64,000 nucleotides of DNA from BOG-908 sp963751795 (GCA_963751795.1 CAVVVI010000002.1:186001-250000), one strand, 5' to 3'; shown: positions 52,056-61,591, numbered from the stretch's first letter. Notes: generated from the sequence alone by a model not told the origin. Numbers and translations: made by a program.

Positions 52056-53951
52056 ATGCGCGCGCTCCTCCTCCTCGCCCTCCTCTGCACCACCGCCCAC
52101 GCCCAAACCCTACCCAGCGAAACGCCCGCGCATTTCACGCCAGTGACGGCATCGTTCGACTACGAACGCCGCGACGTGATGATCCCCATGCGCGACGGCG
52201 TGCATCTGCATACCGTGATCCTGGTGCCGCGCGCCGCGCATCACGCGCCCATGCTGCTGACGCGCACGCCGTATAACGCCACGGAGCTGACCAGCTACAA
52301 CCATAGCAGCCACCTGCTCGCCAGCCTGGACGGGTACGACAACGCGGACGACGCGATCGTCGATGCCGGCTACATCCGCGTGGTGCAGGACGTACGCGGC
52401 AAGTACAAATCCGAAGGTGATTACGTAATGAATCGGCCGCTGATCGGCCCGCTCAACGACACCAAGGTGGATCACTCGACCGACACTTACGACACGATCG
52501 AATGGCTCGTGCACAACGTTCCGGAGAGCAACGGCCGGGTCGGCGCCATCGGTATTTCGTATGACGGCTTCACCACGCTGATGAGCCTGGTTCATCCGCA
52601 TCCGGCGCTGAAGGTGGCGGTGCCAATGAACCCGATGGTGGATGGCTGGATCGGCGATGACTGGTTCCACCACGGCGCGTTCCGCATGCTGGGCAGCCTC
52701 AACTACGTCTATGAGCAGGAAGCCACGCGCGCCAACGACGAGAAATGGTGGACCGACCATTACGACGATTACGACACCGCGCTGGAAGCCGGCTCAGCCG
52801 GTGCGCTGGCCGCCAGCCATGGCGAGGACCAGCTGGGTTTCTACCGCAAGCTGACGCAGCACACGAGCTACGACGATTTCTGGAAACAGCAGGCGATGGA
52901 CAGGATCCTCGCCCAGCAGCCGATCACCGTGCCGACCATGCTGGTGCACAGCCTGTGGGATCAGGAGGACATCTACGGCGCTCCGGCCGTTTACAAAGCG
53001 CTGCACGCGCGCGACGATGCGGCGGGCAAGCTGTTCCTGGTCATGGGCCCCTGGCATCATGGGCAGTCGATTGATGCGGACCCGATGCTGGGCGAGATCG
53101 GCTTCTGCGCCGATACCGGGCTGTATTTCCGCCAGCACATCCTGCGGCCGTTCCTCGACCATTATCTCAGGGACGACGCGCCGCCGATGGATGTGGCGGC
53201 GGTGAATGCGTTCGAGAGCGGCACCAACCGCTGGCTGCGCCTGGCGGCCTGGCCGCAGGGCTGCGAGGCGGCTTGCACCATCACGCCGATGGCGATGCAC
53301 CTGCTGCCCGGCGGCCATCTCTCGCCCGATGCGGGCGCGGCCGACGCTGCCTCCAGCTACGTGTCGGATCCGGCGCATCCGGTGCCGTTCATCCAGCGGC
53401 CGATCCATCTGCTGGCCGATGGCGAGGCCGATGCCTGGCGCAATTGGCTGGCCAGCGACCAGCGCGAGGCGAGCACCCGGCCGGACGTGCTGACGTTTAC
53501 GACCGACCGCCTGACCGCGCCGGTGAAGATCGCCGGCACGCCGATCGCCAAGCTGGTGGCCAGCACCACCGGCACGGACGCCGATTTCGTGGTGAAGGTG
53601 ATCGACGTCTATCCCGACGTGATGGCGCAGACGCCGCGCCTGGGTGGCTACCAACTGATGGTATCGGCCGACATCCTGCGCGGCCGCTTCCGCCACGCGT
53701 TGGACCACGCCGAGGCGATCCCGGCGAACGAAAAGCAGGAGTACGATTTCCCTCTGCCCAACGCCAACCATGTGTTCCTGCCGGGCCATCGCATCATGGT
53801 GCAGGTGCAGTCCACCTGGTTTCCGCTGTACGACCGCAACCCGCAGACCTTCGTGGACAACATCTTCTTCGCCAAACCGGCCGACTACCAGCCGGCGACG
53901 GTGAAGGTGTTTGGCGCCAGCACGGTGGAGCTGCCGGTGAGCAAGCCGTAG
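52056..53951 (+). CDS. CocE/NonD family hydrolase (alpha-amino acid ester hydrolase-like)
   Basis: 631 residues with a signal peptide (MRALLLLALLCTTAHA). The alpha/beta-hydrolase triad is visible: S168 in GIGISYDGF, Asp in HSLWDQEDIYG, His in GPWHHGQ. The C-terminal jelly-roll (DRLTAPVKIAGTPIAKLVAS, IMVQVQSTWFPLYDRNP) is typical. This set fits alpha-amino acid ester hydrolases, which act on beta-lactam side chains and amino acid esters, as well as glutaryl acylase relatives. Start ATG 52056 has CGGAGA after element E. Confidence 0.92.
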   Translation: MRALLLLALLCTTAHAQTLPSETPAHFTPVTASFDYERRDVMIPMRDGVHLHTVILVPRAAHHAPMLLTRTPYNATELTSYNHSSHLLASLDGYDNADDAIVDAGYIRVVQDVRGKYKSEGDYVMNRPLIGPLNDTKVDHSTDTYDTIEWLVHNVPESNGRVGAIGISYDGFTTLMSLVHPHPALKVAVPMNPMVDGWIGDDWFHHGAFRMLGSLNYVYEQEATRANDEKWWTDHYDDYDTALEAGSAGALAASHGEDQLGFYRKLTQHTSYDDFWKQQAMDRILAQQPITVPTMLVHSLWDQEDIYGAPAVYKALHARDDAAGKLFLVMGPWHHGQSIDADPMLGEIGFCADTGLYFRQHILRPFLDHYLRDDAPPMDVAAVNAFESGTNRWLRLAAWPQGCEAACTITPMAMHLLPGGHLSPDAGAADAASSYVSDPAHPVPFIQRPIHLLADGEADAWRNWLASDQREASTRPDVLTFTTDRLTAPVKIAGTPIAKLVASTTGTDADFVVKVIDVYPDVMAQTPRLGGYQLMVSADILRGRFRHALDHAEAIPANEKQEYDFPLPNANHVFLPGHRIMVQVQSTWFPLYDRNPQTFVDNIFFAKPADYQPATVKVFGASTVELPVSKP

Positions 53952-53962
53952 CCGGCAGCCGC

Positions 53963-54622
53963 ATGCCGCACGCCGAACTTCTGCAGGCGATCCGCGAGGG
54001 GCGGGTGGAGGCGGCAGCCGCCCTGCTGGCCGCCGAGCCGACGCTGTGCGCCTTCGACGACGAGCCGAGCGCGCTGATGGCCGCGCTCTATCACCGACAG
54101 CCGGATCTGGCCGGCCAGATCGCGGCGCGCCGGCAATACATCACCGTGTTCGAGGCGGCGGCTTTGGGCAGCACGCGCACGCTGACCGGCATCGTGGAGG
54201 CCTTGCCGGTCGCCGCACGCGCCGTTGCCGAGGACGGCTTCACGGCGCTGCACCTCGCCTGCTTCTTCGGCCAGGCCGAGGCGGCCCATATCCTGCTGGC
54301 TGCCGGCGCCGATGCCGACGCGGTGGCCAGCAACGGCTCGCTGCTGCGGCCGCTGCACAGCGCCGCGGCCCAGGGCAGCACGGCGATCTGCGGCCGCCTG
54401 CTCGAGGCCGGCGCCGATCCGAACGCCACCCAGCAGAGCGGCCTGACCGCGCTGCATGCGGCCGCCTTGCGCGGCAACCTGCCACTGGCGCGGCTGCTGA
54501 TCGAGCACGGCGCCCGCGTGGACGCCGCCGCCGATGACGGCCGCACCGCGGCCTCGATCGCGGTGGAGGCCGGACACACGGCGTTTGCTCAGGCGCTGGA
54601 GGAGCCACCTTCCAGCACCTAG
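53963..54622 (+). CDS. Ankyrin repeat protein
   Basis: 219 residues built of about five ankyrin-like repeats, clearest in DGFTALHLACFFGQAEAAHI, LHSAAAQGSTAICGRLLEAG and GLTALHAAALRGNLPLARLL. No signal peptide, so cytoplasmic and probably protein-binding. Starts 12 bases after the hydrolase stop, so the two may be co-expressed. Confidence 0.88.
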   Translation: MPHAELLQAIREGRVEAAAALLAAEPTLCAFDDEPSALMAALYHRQPDLAGQIAARRQYITVFEAAALGSTRTLTGIVEALPVAARAVAEDGFTALHLACFFGQAEAAHILLAAGADADAVASNGSLLRPLHSAAAQGSTAICGRLLEAGADPNATQQSGLTALHAAALRGNLPLARLLIEHGARVDAAADDGRTAASIAVEAGHTAFAQALEEPPSST

Positions 54623-54656
54623 AGACGGGACTGGCGGTTTAGAGGCGCTGACAGTA

Positions 54657-54673
54657 TAGACAGTGGGTGTCTA
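54657..54673. promoter_or_regulatory. Candidate TetR operator overlapping the start codon
   Basis: TAGACA (54657-54662), 5-base spacer, TGTCTA (54668-54673): a perfect 6-bp inverted repeat that covers the GTG start at 54667. A TATAGA box at 54655-54660 would start transcription at about the GTG, giving a leaderless mRNA. Autorepression by the TetR protein is the natural reading. Confidence 0.5.
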
Positions 54674-55251
54674 ATCAGTCTAACTCGCCGAGGCGTGCCG
54701 ATGTTTTGGAGCGTGTGATGCGGGCCGGGCTGGTCCAGTTCGCCCGCCACGGGCTGGCGCGCACCAGCATGGGCGACATTGCCCGCGAGGCCGGCCTGTC
54801 GCGGCCCTGGCTGTACTTGCATTACGAGGGCAAGCCGGCGCTCCTCGCCGCGGTGGCCGACGATTTTGTTGCCACCACGATGGCCGCCGCTACCGCAGCC
54901 TGGGCCGACACGCCGGGCAAGCTCCGCGACCGGCTGGCGGCCACCCTGCTCGCCAAGGAGATGCCGCTGTTCCGGCTATACGCGGCGCCGCATGGCGCCC
55001 AGCTGCTGGCCGCAACGGGGCCGGAAGGCAGCCGCGCCAGCCGGCTCGATGCGCATGTCGCCTCCATGCTCGGCAAGGCGCTCGTAGCGGCCGGCTTCGG
55101 CTGCGCTCCCTATGGCGGGCCGGCGGCTTTCGCGCGGACGCTCGGCCTGCTGGCAGGCGGCCTCAAGCACACCGCCGCCGACGAGGCGGCGCTGACGGCA
55201 GCCGTGAAGGACCTTGCCCGGATGGCGTTCTTAGCGGCTAAGCGCGGCTAG
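54667..55251 (+). CDS. TetR family transcriptional regulator
   Basis: 194 residues. N-terminal helix-turn-helix VMRAGLVQFARHGLARTSMG and AREAGLSRPWLYLHYEGKPA, then an all-helical ligand domain with no obvious specificity. GTG 54667 is inside a palindrome (candidate operator). The target genes are unknown; the WecA-like gene follows on the same strand 50 bases later. Confidence 0.9.
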   Translation: MSNQSNSPRRADVLERVMRAGLVQFARHGLARTSMGDIAREAGLSRPWLYLHYEGKPALLAAVADDFVATTMAAATAAWADTPGKLRDRLAATLLAKEMPLFRLYAAPHGAQLLAATGPEGSRASRLDAHVASMLGKALVAAGFGCAPYGGPAAFARTLGLLAGGLKHTAADEAALTAAVKDLARMAFLAAKRG

Positions 55252-55301
55252 CGCGCCGGCCGCCCTTGCGCGGTGCTGGCCCGCACGGCCAGAACCGCGG
55301 C

Positions 55302-56339
55302 ATGCGCCTGCATCTGCACCTGCTGTTCGTCGCTGGCCTGGCCGCCATCTCGGCGCTGATCGTGCGCGTGATGATCCGGGTGGGCACGCTGGATCACCCG
55401 GGGGAGCGCAGTTCGCATGCGCGGCCCACGCCCAAGGGGGGCGGCGTGGGCATCGTGGCCGCCTTCGTGGTGGGGCTGCTGGTGCTGCATGCCGGCGGCG
55501 CGCGGGCGCTGACGACGGATGCGCGGTTCGCGGGCCTGCTCGCGGCCTCGCTCAGCATCGCGGCCGTCTCCTACAGCGACGACGTGCGGAGCTGGTCGTT
55601 CAAGGTGAAGCTTGCCGCCCAAATGGCCGCGGCCGGGCTGGCCATTGCCTGCGGGTTGCGGCTGCGGGTGCTGCATTTGCCGTTCGTGGGCGCGGTGCAG
55701 ACCGGTATCTGGGGCTTGCCGCTGACCGCGGCCTGGGTTCTGCTCGCCACCAACGCGATGAACTTCATCGACGGGCTGAACGGGCTGGCCAGCGGCACCG
55801 CGGCGATCGCCTGCCTGGTTCTGGCCGGCATCGCACTGCACCAAGGCGACGGCTTCATCTATGCCGCCTCGCTCGCGCTGGCCGCGGGCATCCTCGGCTT
55901 TCTGCCGTTCAACTACCCCCGCGCGCGCATCTTTATGGGCGATGTGGGCAGCCAGTTCTGCGGTTTCGTGCTGGCCATGCTGGGCGTGCTCGCCGCAGGG
56001 TTGGGGCCGCAGACCGTATCCGTGCTGCTGGTGCCGATGATGCTCGCCGGCGTGCTGTTCGACGTGGCGTTCACCCTGGTGCGCCGCGCGCTGACGGGCG
56101 AGCGGATCACCCAGGCGCATCGCGGCCACCTCTATCAGGTGGCGCATCGTTGCGGCATGCCGGCCTGGCAGGTGACGCTGGTCTATTGGGCCATGGCCGC
56201 CTGGGGCGGTGCCTGCGCGCTGTGGTTCCAAGGCGCGCCGGCGCAGTGGCCGGTCCTGCTCGCCGCCGTGGCATTACCGCAGGCCGCGTGGATCACCCTG
56301 GTCGCGCTCAGGGCGCGGCGTGTAGGCCTGCGCTGGTAG
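55302..56339 (+). CDS. WecA-like undecaprenyl-phosphate sugar-1-phosphate transferase (GT4/MraY family)
   Basis: 345-residue polytopic membrane protein. SDDVRSW (Mg-binding aspartates), ATNAMNFIDGLNGLASGTAA, RARIFMGDVGSQFCGF and the HRGHLYQ loop are the hallmark motifs. It transfers a sugar-1-phosphate (GlcNAc or similar) to the lipid carrier to start a surface polysaccharide. Start ATG 55302 begins the first helix. No other polysaccharide genes are adjacent. Confidence 0.92.
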   Translation: MRLHLHLLFVAGLAAISALIVRVMIRVGTLDHPGERSSHARPTPKGGGVGIVAAFVVGLLVLHAGGARALTTDARFAGLLAASLSIAAVSYSDDVRSWSFKVKLAAQMAAAGLAIACGLRLRVLHLPFVGAVQTGIWGLPLTAAWVLLATNAMNFIDGLNGLASGTAAIACLVLAGIALHQGDGFIYAASLALAAGILGFLPFNYPRARIFMGDVGSQFCGFVLAMLGVLAAGLGPQTVSVLLVPMMLAGVLFDVAFTLVRRALTGERITQAHRGHLYQVAHRCGMPAWQVTLVYWAMAAWGGACALWFQGAPAQWPVLLAAVALPQAAWITLVALRARRVGLRW

Positions 56340-56373
56340 CCCCGAACCGTATGGCCCGGGGCTGACCGATCAA

Positions 56374-56769
56374 TCAGCCGTGGCTGGCGCGGCTGCGGCG
56401 TTCTTCGGCGGCGGTGCTCGTCTTGCGCGACGGGCTGGTCGCCTCGTTCATGATGGAGCGCAGATCCCGCAGGAAGGCGGCACCCTTCAGCGTGCGCTGC
56501 ACGAGCACGCTGCGACGGTCCATCGGGTCCACCTTCCGGCGGGCCAGATCCAGCTCGCCCAGCCGGTCCAGCGCGCGGGTGATCGCCGGCTTGGAGACGT
56601 TGAGATCGGCCGCCAGGCCGCGCACGGTGTGCGCGCCGTCCTGCAGGTAGCAGGTCAGAAATACGCCGAGCTGACGGGCCGACAGATCGGGGCCGTCACG
56701 GCGCACCAGCGCTACGATGGTGTCGCGCAGGATGCCGACCATCTGGTCGGACTGTTGGGAAGCAGCCAT
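56374..56769 (-). CDS. MarR family transcriptional regulator
   Basis: 131 residues. Winged helix: LSARQLGVFLTCYLQDG, TVRGLAADLNVSKPAITRAL and the wing DPMDRRSVLVQRT. AAAGGAA precedes ATG 56769. The 178-base upstream region is AT-richer than its surroundings and includes an imperfect palindrome AGAAGCTTTAGAACTTTCT (minus strand) that could be an operator. Target unknown. Confidence 0.9.
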   Translation of the reverse strand: MAASQQSDQMVGILRDTIVALVRRDGPDLSARQLGVFLTCYLQDGAHTVRGLAADLNVSKPAITRALDRLGELDLARRKVDPMDRRSVLVQRTLKGAAFLRDLRSIMNEATSPSRKTSTAAEERRSRASHG

Positions 56770-56947
56770 TGTCGTGTTCCTTTCATTCCAGGTGCAAAAT
56801 GCGCTGTGCGCCAGCCTGGATCGTCGTTACCGGTCGTGGTTCAAATCGAATGATCGCGTTCGTAAGCTATCGAAACAAAGAAAGTTCTAAAGCTTCTGCT
56901 GTGAATCAATTTGGATTTCGTGACTGAAACTTCAACATGAACTAAAA

Positions 56948-58315
56948 TCAACCTGTCTGCTGACCATAGCGGGCAACAAACCTGGTGACACCGTCGAACG
57001 CCGCCCGCATCGCTTGAACCTCTCCACCGGCCGGTCGTCCGGGCCGTTCAGCGTCGTTCCAAGCGTAAACATCGAAATGGGCCCATCGCGTTCCCGCGGA
57101 CACGAAACGTTGAAGGAACAATGCCGCCACGATCGCTCCTGCTTGCGCCTTCTCCGAAACGTTATTCAGATCGCCCGCGCCTGTATCAAGCCAAGAATTG
57201 TAACCATCCCAGAGCGGAAGCCGCCACACAGGATCGTGTACCGCAACGCTGCTTTCCGCAAACAGACTTGCCACGCCATCATCGTTGGTGAACATCGCCG
57301 GCAGGTCGGGCCCCAGCGCCACACGGGCGGCACCTGTCAGCGTCGCGAAATCGAGCAGCAGGTCGGGTGCCGCCTCGCATGCATCGGTCAGCAGGTCGCA
57401 CAGCACCAGCCGGCCTTCGGCATCGGTGTTGCCGATCTCGACGGCCAGGCCGGCCCGGGTGCGCAGCACGTCGCCCGGCCGCATGGACGATCCGGAAATC
57501 ATGTTCTCTACACAGCCAAGTCGCACATCCAGCCGGATCGGCAGACCCGCCTCGATGATCATGCAGGCCAGGCCGAGCGCCACCGCCGCGCCGCCCATAT
57601 CCTTCTTCATCCGTAACATCCCGGCGGATGGTTTGATGTCGTAACCTCCGCTGTCGAAGCACACGCCCTTGCCGCACAACGAGACCAGCGGCGCCGCCTC
57701 GGTCGCACCCGGGCCGCGCCATTGCGCCATCACCACGCAGGGCAGCCGCGCCGCGCCGGCACCCACGGCGTGCAGTGCCGGGAAGCCCGCGGCCAGCTCG
57801 GTACCCTCGATCACGACTGCGTGTGCACCCCTTCGCTGCAGCGCCGCGACAGCAGTTTGAGCGAGTTCGGCCGGGCCGAGCAGGTTAGCCGGCATGTTGA
57901 TCAGGTCGCGCCCCAGCCACACCGCGCGCAGTGCCGCGAGCACGCTGCCGAACTCCGCGGGCGCCACCAGCCGCGGCAGCACGCGGTCGGCCGGGCGCCT
58001 CAGCGCATCGAACCGGTAGGCCCCCAGGCCCCAGCCGAGGGTGGCGGCCGCCCTATCGTCGATCCCGTCGGCGAACGCCCACAGGCCTGGGGGCAAGGCT
58101 GCCGGCAGATCGCCGAACACATGCGGGCCGCGCGCCTGCCCCAGCCCGAGCAGCGCGCCGGCCGGTTGGCCCGCGCCGGGCAGCAGCAACATCTGCCCGG
58201 CCGCGCCAGTAAAGCCGCAGGCAGCGGCGTAGGCGCCGGCATCCGCGCCCGGCCGCACGCCGGTGATCGGCAAAGCGGGGCCCGCATCGGCAAAACAACT
58301 CAGTTCACGTTCCAT
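56948..58315 (-). CDS. Leucyl aminopeptidase family (M17) protein
   Basis: 455 residues. The M17 catalytic domain is clear: GKGVCFDSGGYDIKPSAGML (metal ligands), VENMISGSSMRPGDV and EIGNTDAEGRLVLCDLL. It releases N-terminal residues from peptides with two metal ions. It is slightly shorter than E. coli PepA, with a reduced N-terminal domain. ATG 58315 is the most likely start; 58327 is an alternative. Divergent from the helicase gene (65 bases). Confidence 0.93.
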   Translation of the reverse strand: MERELSCFADAGPALPITGVRPGADAGAYAAACGFTGAAGQMLLLPGAGQPAGALLGLGQARGPHVFGDLPAALPPGLWAFADGIDDRAAATLGWGLGAYRFDALRRPADRVLPRLVAPAEFGSVLAALRAVWLGRDLINMPANLLGPAELAQTAVAALQRRGAHAVVIEGTELAAGFPALHAVGAGAARLPCVVMAQWRGPGATEAAPLVSLCGKGVCFDSGGYDIKPSAGMLRMKKDMGGAAVALGLACMIIEAGLPIRLDVRLGCVENMISGSSMRPGDVLRTRAGLAVEIGNTDAEGRLVLCDLLTDACEAAPDLLLDFATLTGAARVALGPDLPAMFTNDDGVASLFAESSVAVHDPVWRLPLWDGYNSWLDTGAGDLNNVSEKAQAGAIVAALFLQRFVSAGTRWAHFDVYAWNDAERPGRPAGGEVQAMRAAFDGVTRFVARYGQQTG

Positions 58316-58380
58316 CACGCGCGGCATCCCCCTGCGTGCGGCGGCTTGCATTCGCCTGCCCCACATCAAATCATCTAGCG

Positions 58381-60903
58381 ATGTCTGGCGCGTTCCATCG
58401 AGTCGGCAAGGACATGTTCGCGCCCAGGGTGCGCGCGGTGCTGGGCCCCACAAATACCGGCAAGACGCATCTGGCGATCACCCGCCTGCTGGGTCACAGC
58501 TCCGGCATCATCGGCTTCCCGCTGCGCCTGCTCGCCCGCGAGAATTACGACCGCATGGTGGCCGCCAAAGGTGCGGCCAGCGTGGCGCTGATCACCGGCG
58601 AGGAGAAGATCGTGCCCGTCGGCGCGCGCTGGTTCGCCTGCACGGTGGAAGCCATGCCGCTGGACCGCCGTGTGGAGTTCGTGGCCGTTGACGAGATCCA
58701 GCTCTGCGCCGACCCCGACCGCGGCCACGTGTTCACCGAGCGCCTGCTGCACGCGCGCGGCCTGGTGGAAACGATGTTCCTGGGTGCCGAGACCATCCGC
58801 CCGCTGCTGCAGCGCCTGGTGCCGCAGGCCGAGGTGGAGACGCGGCCGCGCCTCTCCCAGCTCACCTATGCCGGGCCGATGAAGCTGGTGAAGCTGCCGC
58901 CGCGCAGCGCCATCGTGGCGTTCAGCGCGTCCGAGGTCTATGCCATCGCCGAGCTGATCCGCCGGCGGCGCGGCGGCTGCGCCGTGGTCATGGGCCGCCT
59001 CTCGCCCCGCACGCGCAACGCCCAGGTGGCGTTGTACCAGGACCGCGAGGTGGATTTCCTGGTGGCCACCGACGCCATCGGCATGGGGCTGAACATGGAC
59101 GTGAACCATGTCGCCTTCGCCGGGCTGCAGAAATTCGACGGCCACCGCCCCCGCCGCCTGACCGCCCCCGAAGTGGCCCAGATCGGCGGCCGTGCCGGTC
59201 GCGGCATGCGCGACGGCACGTTTGGCACCACCGGCTCCTGCCCCGACATTCCGGAGGATATCGTGCAGGCCGTCGAAGGCCACGTCTTCGACCCGCTCGA
59301 AAGCCTGTTCTGGCGCAATGCGGACCTCGATTTCAGCCATATCGACCGCCTGCTCGACAGCCTGACCGCAGCGCCGCCGATCCCGGGCCTGGTGCGCGGC
59401 AACGATGCCAGCGACCTCGAAACCCTGGCCGCCCTGGCGCGCGACCCCGCCGTGCGCAGCCTGGCGCATGGCCGCCGCCAGCTGCGCCTGCTGTGGGATG
59501 CCTGCCAGGTGCCGGATTTCCGCAAGATCACCGACGACAGCCACATCCGCCTGTGCACCCGCATCTACGGCCACCTGGCGCGCGGCCAGCGCCTGCCTGC
59601 CGATTGGCTCGAACAGCAATTCGGCGCCCTTTCCGGAACCGAGGGCGATATCGACACGCTGATGGCGCGGCTGTCGGGCGTGCGCGTGTGGTCGTTCATC
59701 GCGGCGCGGGCCGACTGGGTGCCGGATGCCGAGACCTGGCAGGCCCGCGCGCGCGACATCGAGAACAAGCTGTCCGACGTGCTGCACGAGCGCCTGACGG
59801 CCCGCTTCGTGGACCGCCGCGCCGCCCACCTCATGCGCCGGCTGGAAGAGGCCGAGGGCGGCGAGGAGCTCGTCTCGGCGGTGACGGCGCGCGGCGAGGT
59901 GGTGGTCGAGGGCCATTCCGTGGGCCATGTCGCCGGCTTCGCCTTCATCCCCGACCCGGTGGCCGAGGGGCCGGAGAAGCGGCTGGTGCTGCGCGCCGCC
60001 CGCCGTTCGCTATGCCAGGAGATGCCGCGGCGCGTCGGTCTGCTGGAAACCGCGGGCGACGACGCCTTCGCGCTGCAGCCCGACCACGTGATCACCTGGG
60101 GCGCGGCGCCGGTGGCCCGCCTGCGCCCGGGCGCCAGCCTGACGCGGCCGGCGGCCGAGATCATGCTGAGCGAGTTCCTCGATGGGCCACAGCGCGAACG
60201 CATCCGCCTGCGCCTGCAGGCCTGGGTGGATGGCCTGATCGCGCGCGAGCTGGCGCCGCTGTTCGCCGCGATCGCGCGCGCGGCGGGGGATGGCGAGCTG
60301 CGCGGCCCGCTGCACCGCCTGACGGAAGCCGGCGGCGTGGTGGTGGGCGCCACCGAAGCCGACATCACGCCACCAATCCGCGCGCGGCTGAAAGCCGGCG
60401 GCGTGCGCGCCGGGCGCTTCGCCCTGTATGTGCCCGATCTGCTGAAGCCGCGCGCGGCCGCCTTGCGGGCGCAGCTTTGGGCGGTCCGCGCCAGGGTGCC
60501 CACGCCGGCGCTGCCCGCGCCCGGCCTGGTGTCGATCCCGCCGCCCGAGGCGAACCACGCCGCCTTCCTCGCTTTGCTCGGCTGGGTGCCGGCCGGCCCG
60601 GTGCTGCTGCGGCTCGACATGGCCGAGCGGGTGGCGGCCGAGCTCGCCTGGTCCACCCGCGGCAAGCCGGCGCCGGTGCCGCAGGAGATCGGCCACCGGC
60701 TCGGGCTACGTGCCGAAGTGCTGCCCGCGGTGCTGCGCGGGCTGGGGCTGCGCATCCTGCCGCCGCCGGCCTTGGCCGCGGCGGTGTATGGCCCGCCGCC
60801 GCCGCCGATGGTGGCCCAGCCGCGGCGCCGGCTGATCGAGGCGGCGGCCCCGGTGCTGCGGCCGGATTCGCCTTTTGCCGCCCTGGCCGCGCTGCGCAAG
60901 TGA
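58381..60903 (+). CDS. SUV3-like DExH/D RNA helicase
   Basis: 840 residues. Walker A GPTNTGKTH (22-30), DEIQL (motif II), ATDAIGMGLNMDVNHVAFAG and GGRAGRGMRDGTFG (motifs V and VI). This helicase type is related to mitochondrial SUV3, which partners PNPase in the degradosome; a similar link in this organism is inference. The C-terminal 350 residues are Arg/Ala-rich and not assigned. Followed by an S4 protein and fdxA, a conserved alphaproteobacterial order. Confidence 0.92.
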   Translation: MSGAFHRVGKDMFAPRVRAVLGPTNTGKTHLAITRLLGHSSGIIGFPLRLLARENYDRMVAAKGAASVALITGEEKIVPVGARWFACTVEAMPLDRRVEFVAVDEIQLCADPDRGHVFTERLLHARGLVETMFLGAETIRPLLQRLVPQAEVETRPRLSQLTYAGPMKLVKLPPRSAIVAFSASEVYAIAELIRRRRGGCAVVMGRLSPRTRNAQVALYQDREVDFLVATDAIGMGLNMDVNHVAFAGLQKFDGHRPRRLTAPEVAQIGGRAGRGMRDGTFGTTGSCPDIPEDIVQAVEGHVFDPLESLFWRNADLDFSHIDRLLDSLTAAPPIPGLVRGNDASDLETLAALARDPAVRSLAHGRRQLRLLWDACQVPDFRKITDDSHIRLCTRIYGHLARGQRLPADWLEQQFGALSGTEGDIDTLMARLSGVRVWSFIAARADWVPDAETWQARARDIENKLSDVLHERLTARFVDRRAAHLMRRLEEAEGGEELVSAVTARGEVVVEGHSVGHVAGFAFIPDPVAEGPEKRLVLRAARRSLCQEMPRRVGLLETAGDDAFALQPDHVITWGAAPVARLRPGASLTRPAAEIMLSEFLDGPQRERIRLRLQAWVDGLIARELAPLFAAIARAAGDGELRGPLHRLTEAGGVVVGATEADITPPIRARLKAGGVRAGRFALYVPDLLKPRAAALRAQLWAVRARVPTPALPAPGLVSIPPPEANHAAFLALLGWVPAGPVLLRLDMAERVAAELAWSTRGKPAPVPQEIGHRLGLRAEVLPAVLRGLGLRILPPPALAAAVYGPPPPPMVAQPRRRLIEAAAPVLRPDSPFAALAALRK

Positions 60904-60916
60904 GCGGGGCTGCCGG

Positions 60917-61186
60917 TTGATCGCACAGCGGCTGGACAAATGGCTGTGGTGCGCCCGCTTCGCCTCCACCCGCGCCGCCTGCGCCGAAATGGCCGCCGGC
61001 GGGTTGCTGCGCATCAACCGCCAGCCTACCGACAAGCCGCATGCCAAGGTGCGGGTGGGCGACATCCTGACGCTGCCGCTCTACCGCGGCGTGCGGGTGA
61101 TCGAGGTGCTGGGGTTGACGGAACGCCGCGGTCCCGCACCTGAGGCACAGCTGCTCTACCGCACGCTCAGCGAAGGTCAGCCCTGA
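60917..61186 (+). CDS. S4 domain RNA-binding protein (Hsp15-like)
   Basis: 89 residues. S4 RNA-binding fold with RLDKWLWCARFASTRAACAE, then GLLRINRQPTDKP and VRVGDILTL. Hsp15-type proteins bind stalled 50S subunits or structured RNA. TTG 60917 is the only in-frame start close to the fold; start is moderately uncertain. 13 bases after the helicase stop, likely co-transcribed. Confidence 0.85.
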   Translation: MIAQRLDKWLWCARFASTRAACAEMAAGGLLRINRQPTDKPHAKVRVGDILTLPLYRGVRVIEVLGLTERRGPAPEAQLLYRTLSEGQP

Positions 61187-61197
61187 CGCCCAAGCGC

Positions 61198-61226
61198 TTG
61201 CGCGCCTTGTCCTCACACGCCATATC
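61198..61226 (+). promoter_or_regulatory. Candidate sigma70 promoter of fdxA
   Basis: TTGCGC (61198-61203), 17-base spacer, CATATC (61221-61226), about 30 bases upstream of the fdxA ATG. Confidence 0.35.
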
Positions 61227-61258
61227 GCGCGCCTAGCGAGCCGCACCAGGAGACGCCG

Positions 61259-61591
61259 ATGACCTACGTGGTCACCGAGAACTGCATCAAGTGTAAATAC
61301 ATGGATTGCGTGGAAGTATGTCCTGTGGACTGCTTCTATGTCGGCGAAAACATGCTCGTCATCAATCCCGACGAGTGCATCGATTGCGGCGTGTGCGAGC
61401 CGGAATGCCCGGCCGAAGCCATCGTGCCCGACAGCGACGACAAGGCGGCACCCTGGGCGGAACGCAACCGGAGTTTCTCGGTGAGCTGGCCCAACATCAC
61501 GCGCAAAGGCCAGGCACCGGCCGATGCCGATGAGTGGAAGGACAAGCCCGGCAAGGAGGCGATGTTCTCGGCCGAACCAGGCACGCCTTAA
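61259..61591 (+). CDS. fdxA: Ferredoxin FdxA (7Fe, 3Fe-4S/4Fe-4S)
   Basis: 110 residues, family length. Cluster cysteines C9, C17 and C50, and C21, C40, C43, C46 (CIDCGVCEPECP), as in 7Fe ferredoxins; C12 and C25 are extra. SVSWPNITRKGQAP in the C-terminal half is also family-typical. Electron carrier in the cytoplasm. ATG 61259 has AGGAG upstream. In many alphaproteobacteria carD follows; here a GH16 gene lies on the opposite strand instead. Confidence 0.96.
   Translation: MTYVVTENCIKCKYMDCVEVCPVDCFYVGENMLVINPDECIDCGVCEPECPAEAIVPDSDDKAAPWAERNRSFSVSWPNITRKGQAPADADEWKDKPGKEAMFSAEPGTP

Noticed and set aside
56836..56860. T-loop-like GTTCAAATC resembling a tRNA
   Set aside because: The flanking bases do not form a T-stem and no acceptor, D or anticodon arms are present.
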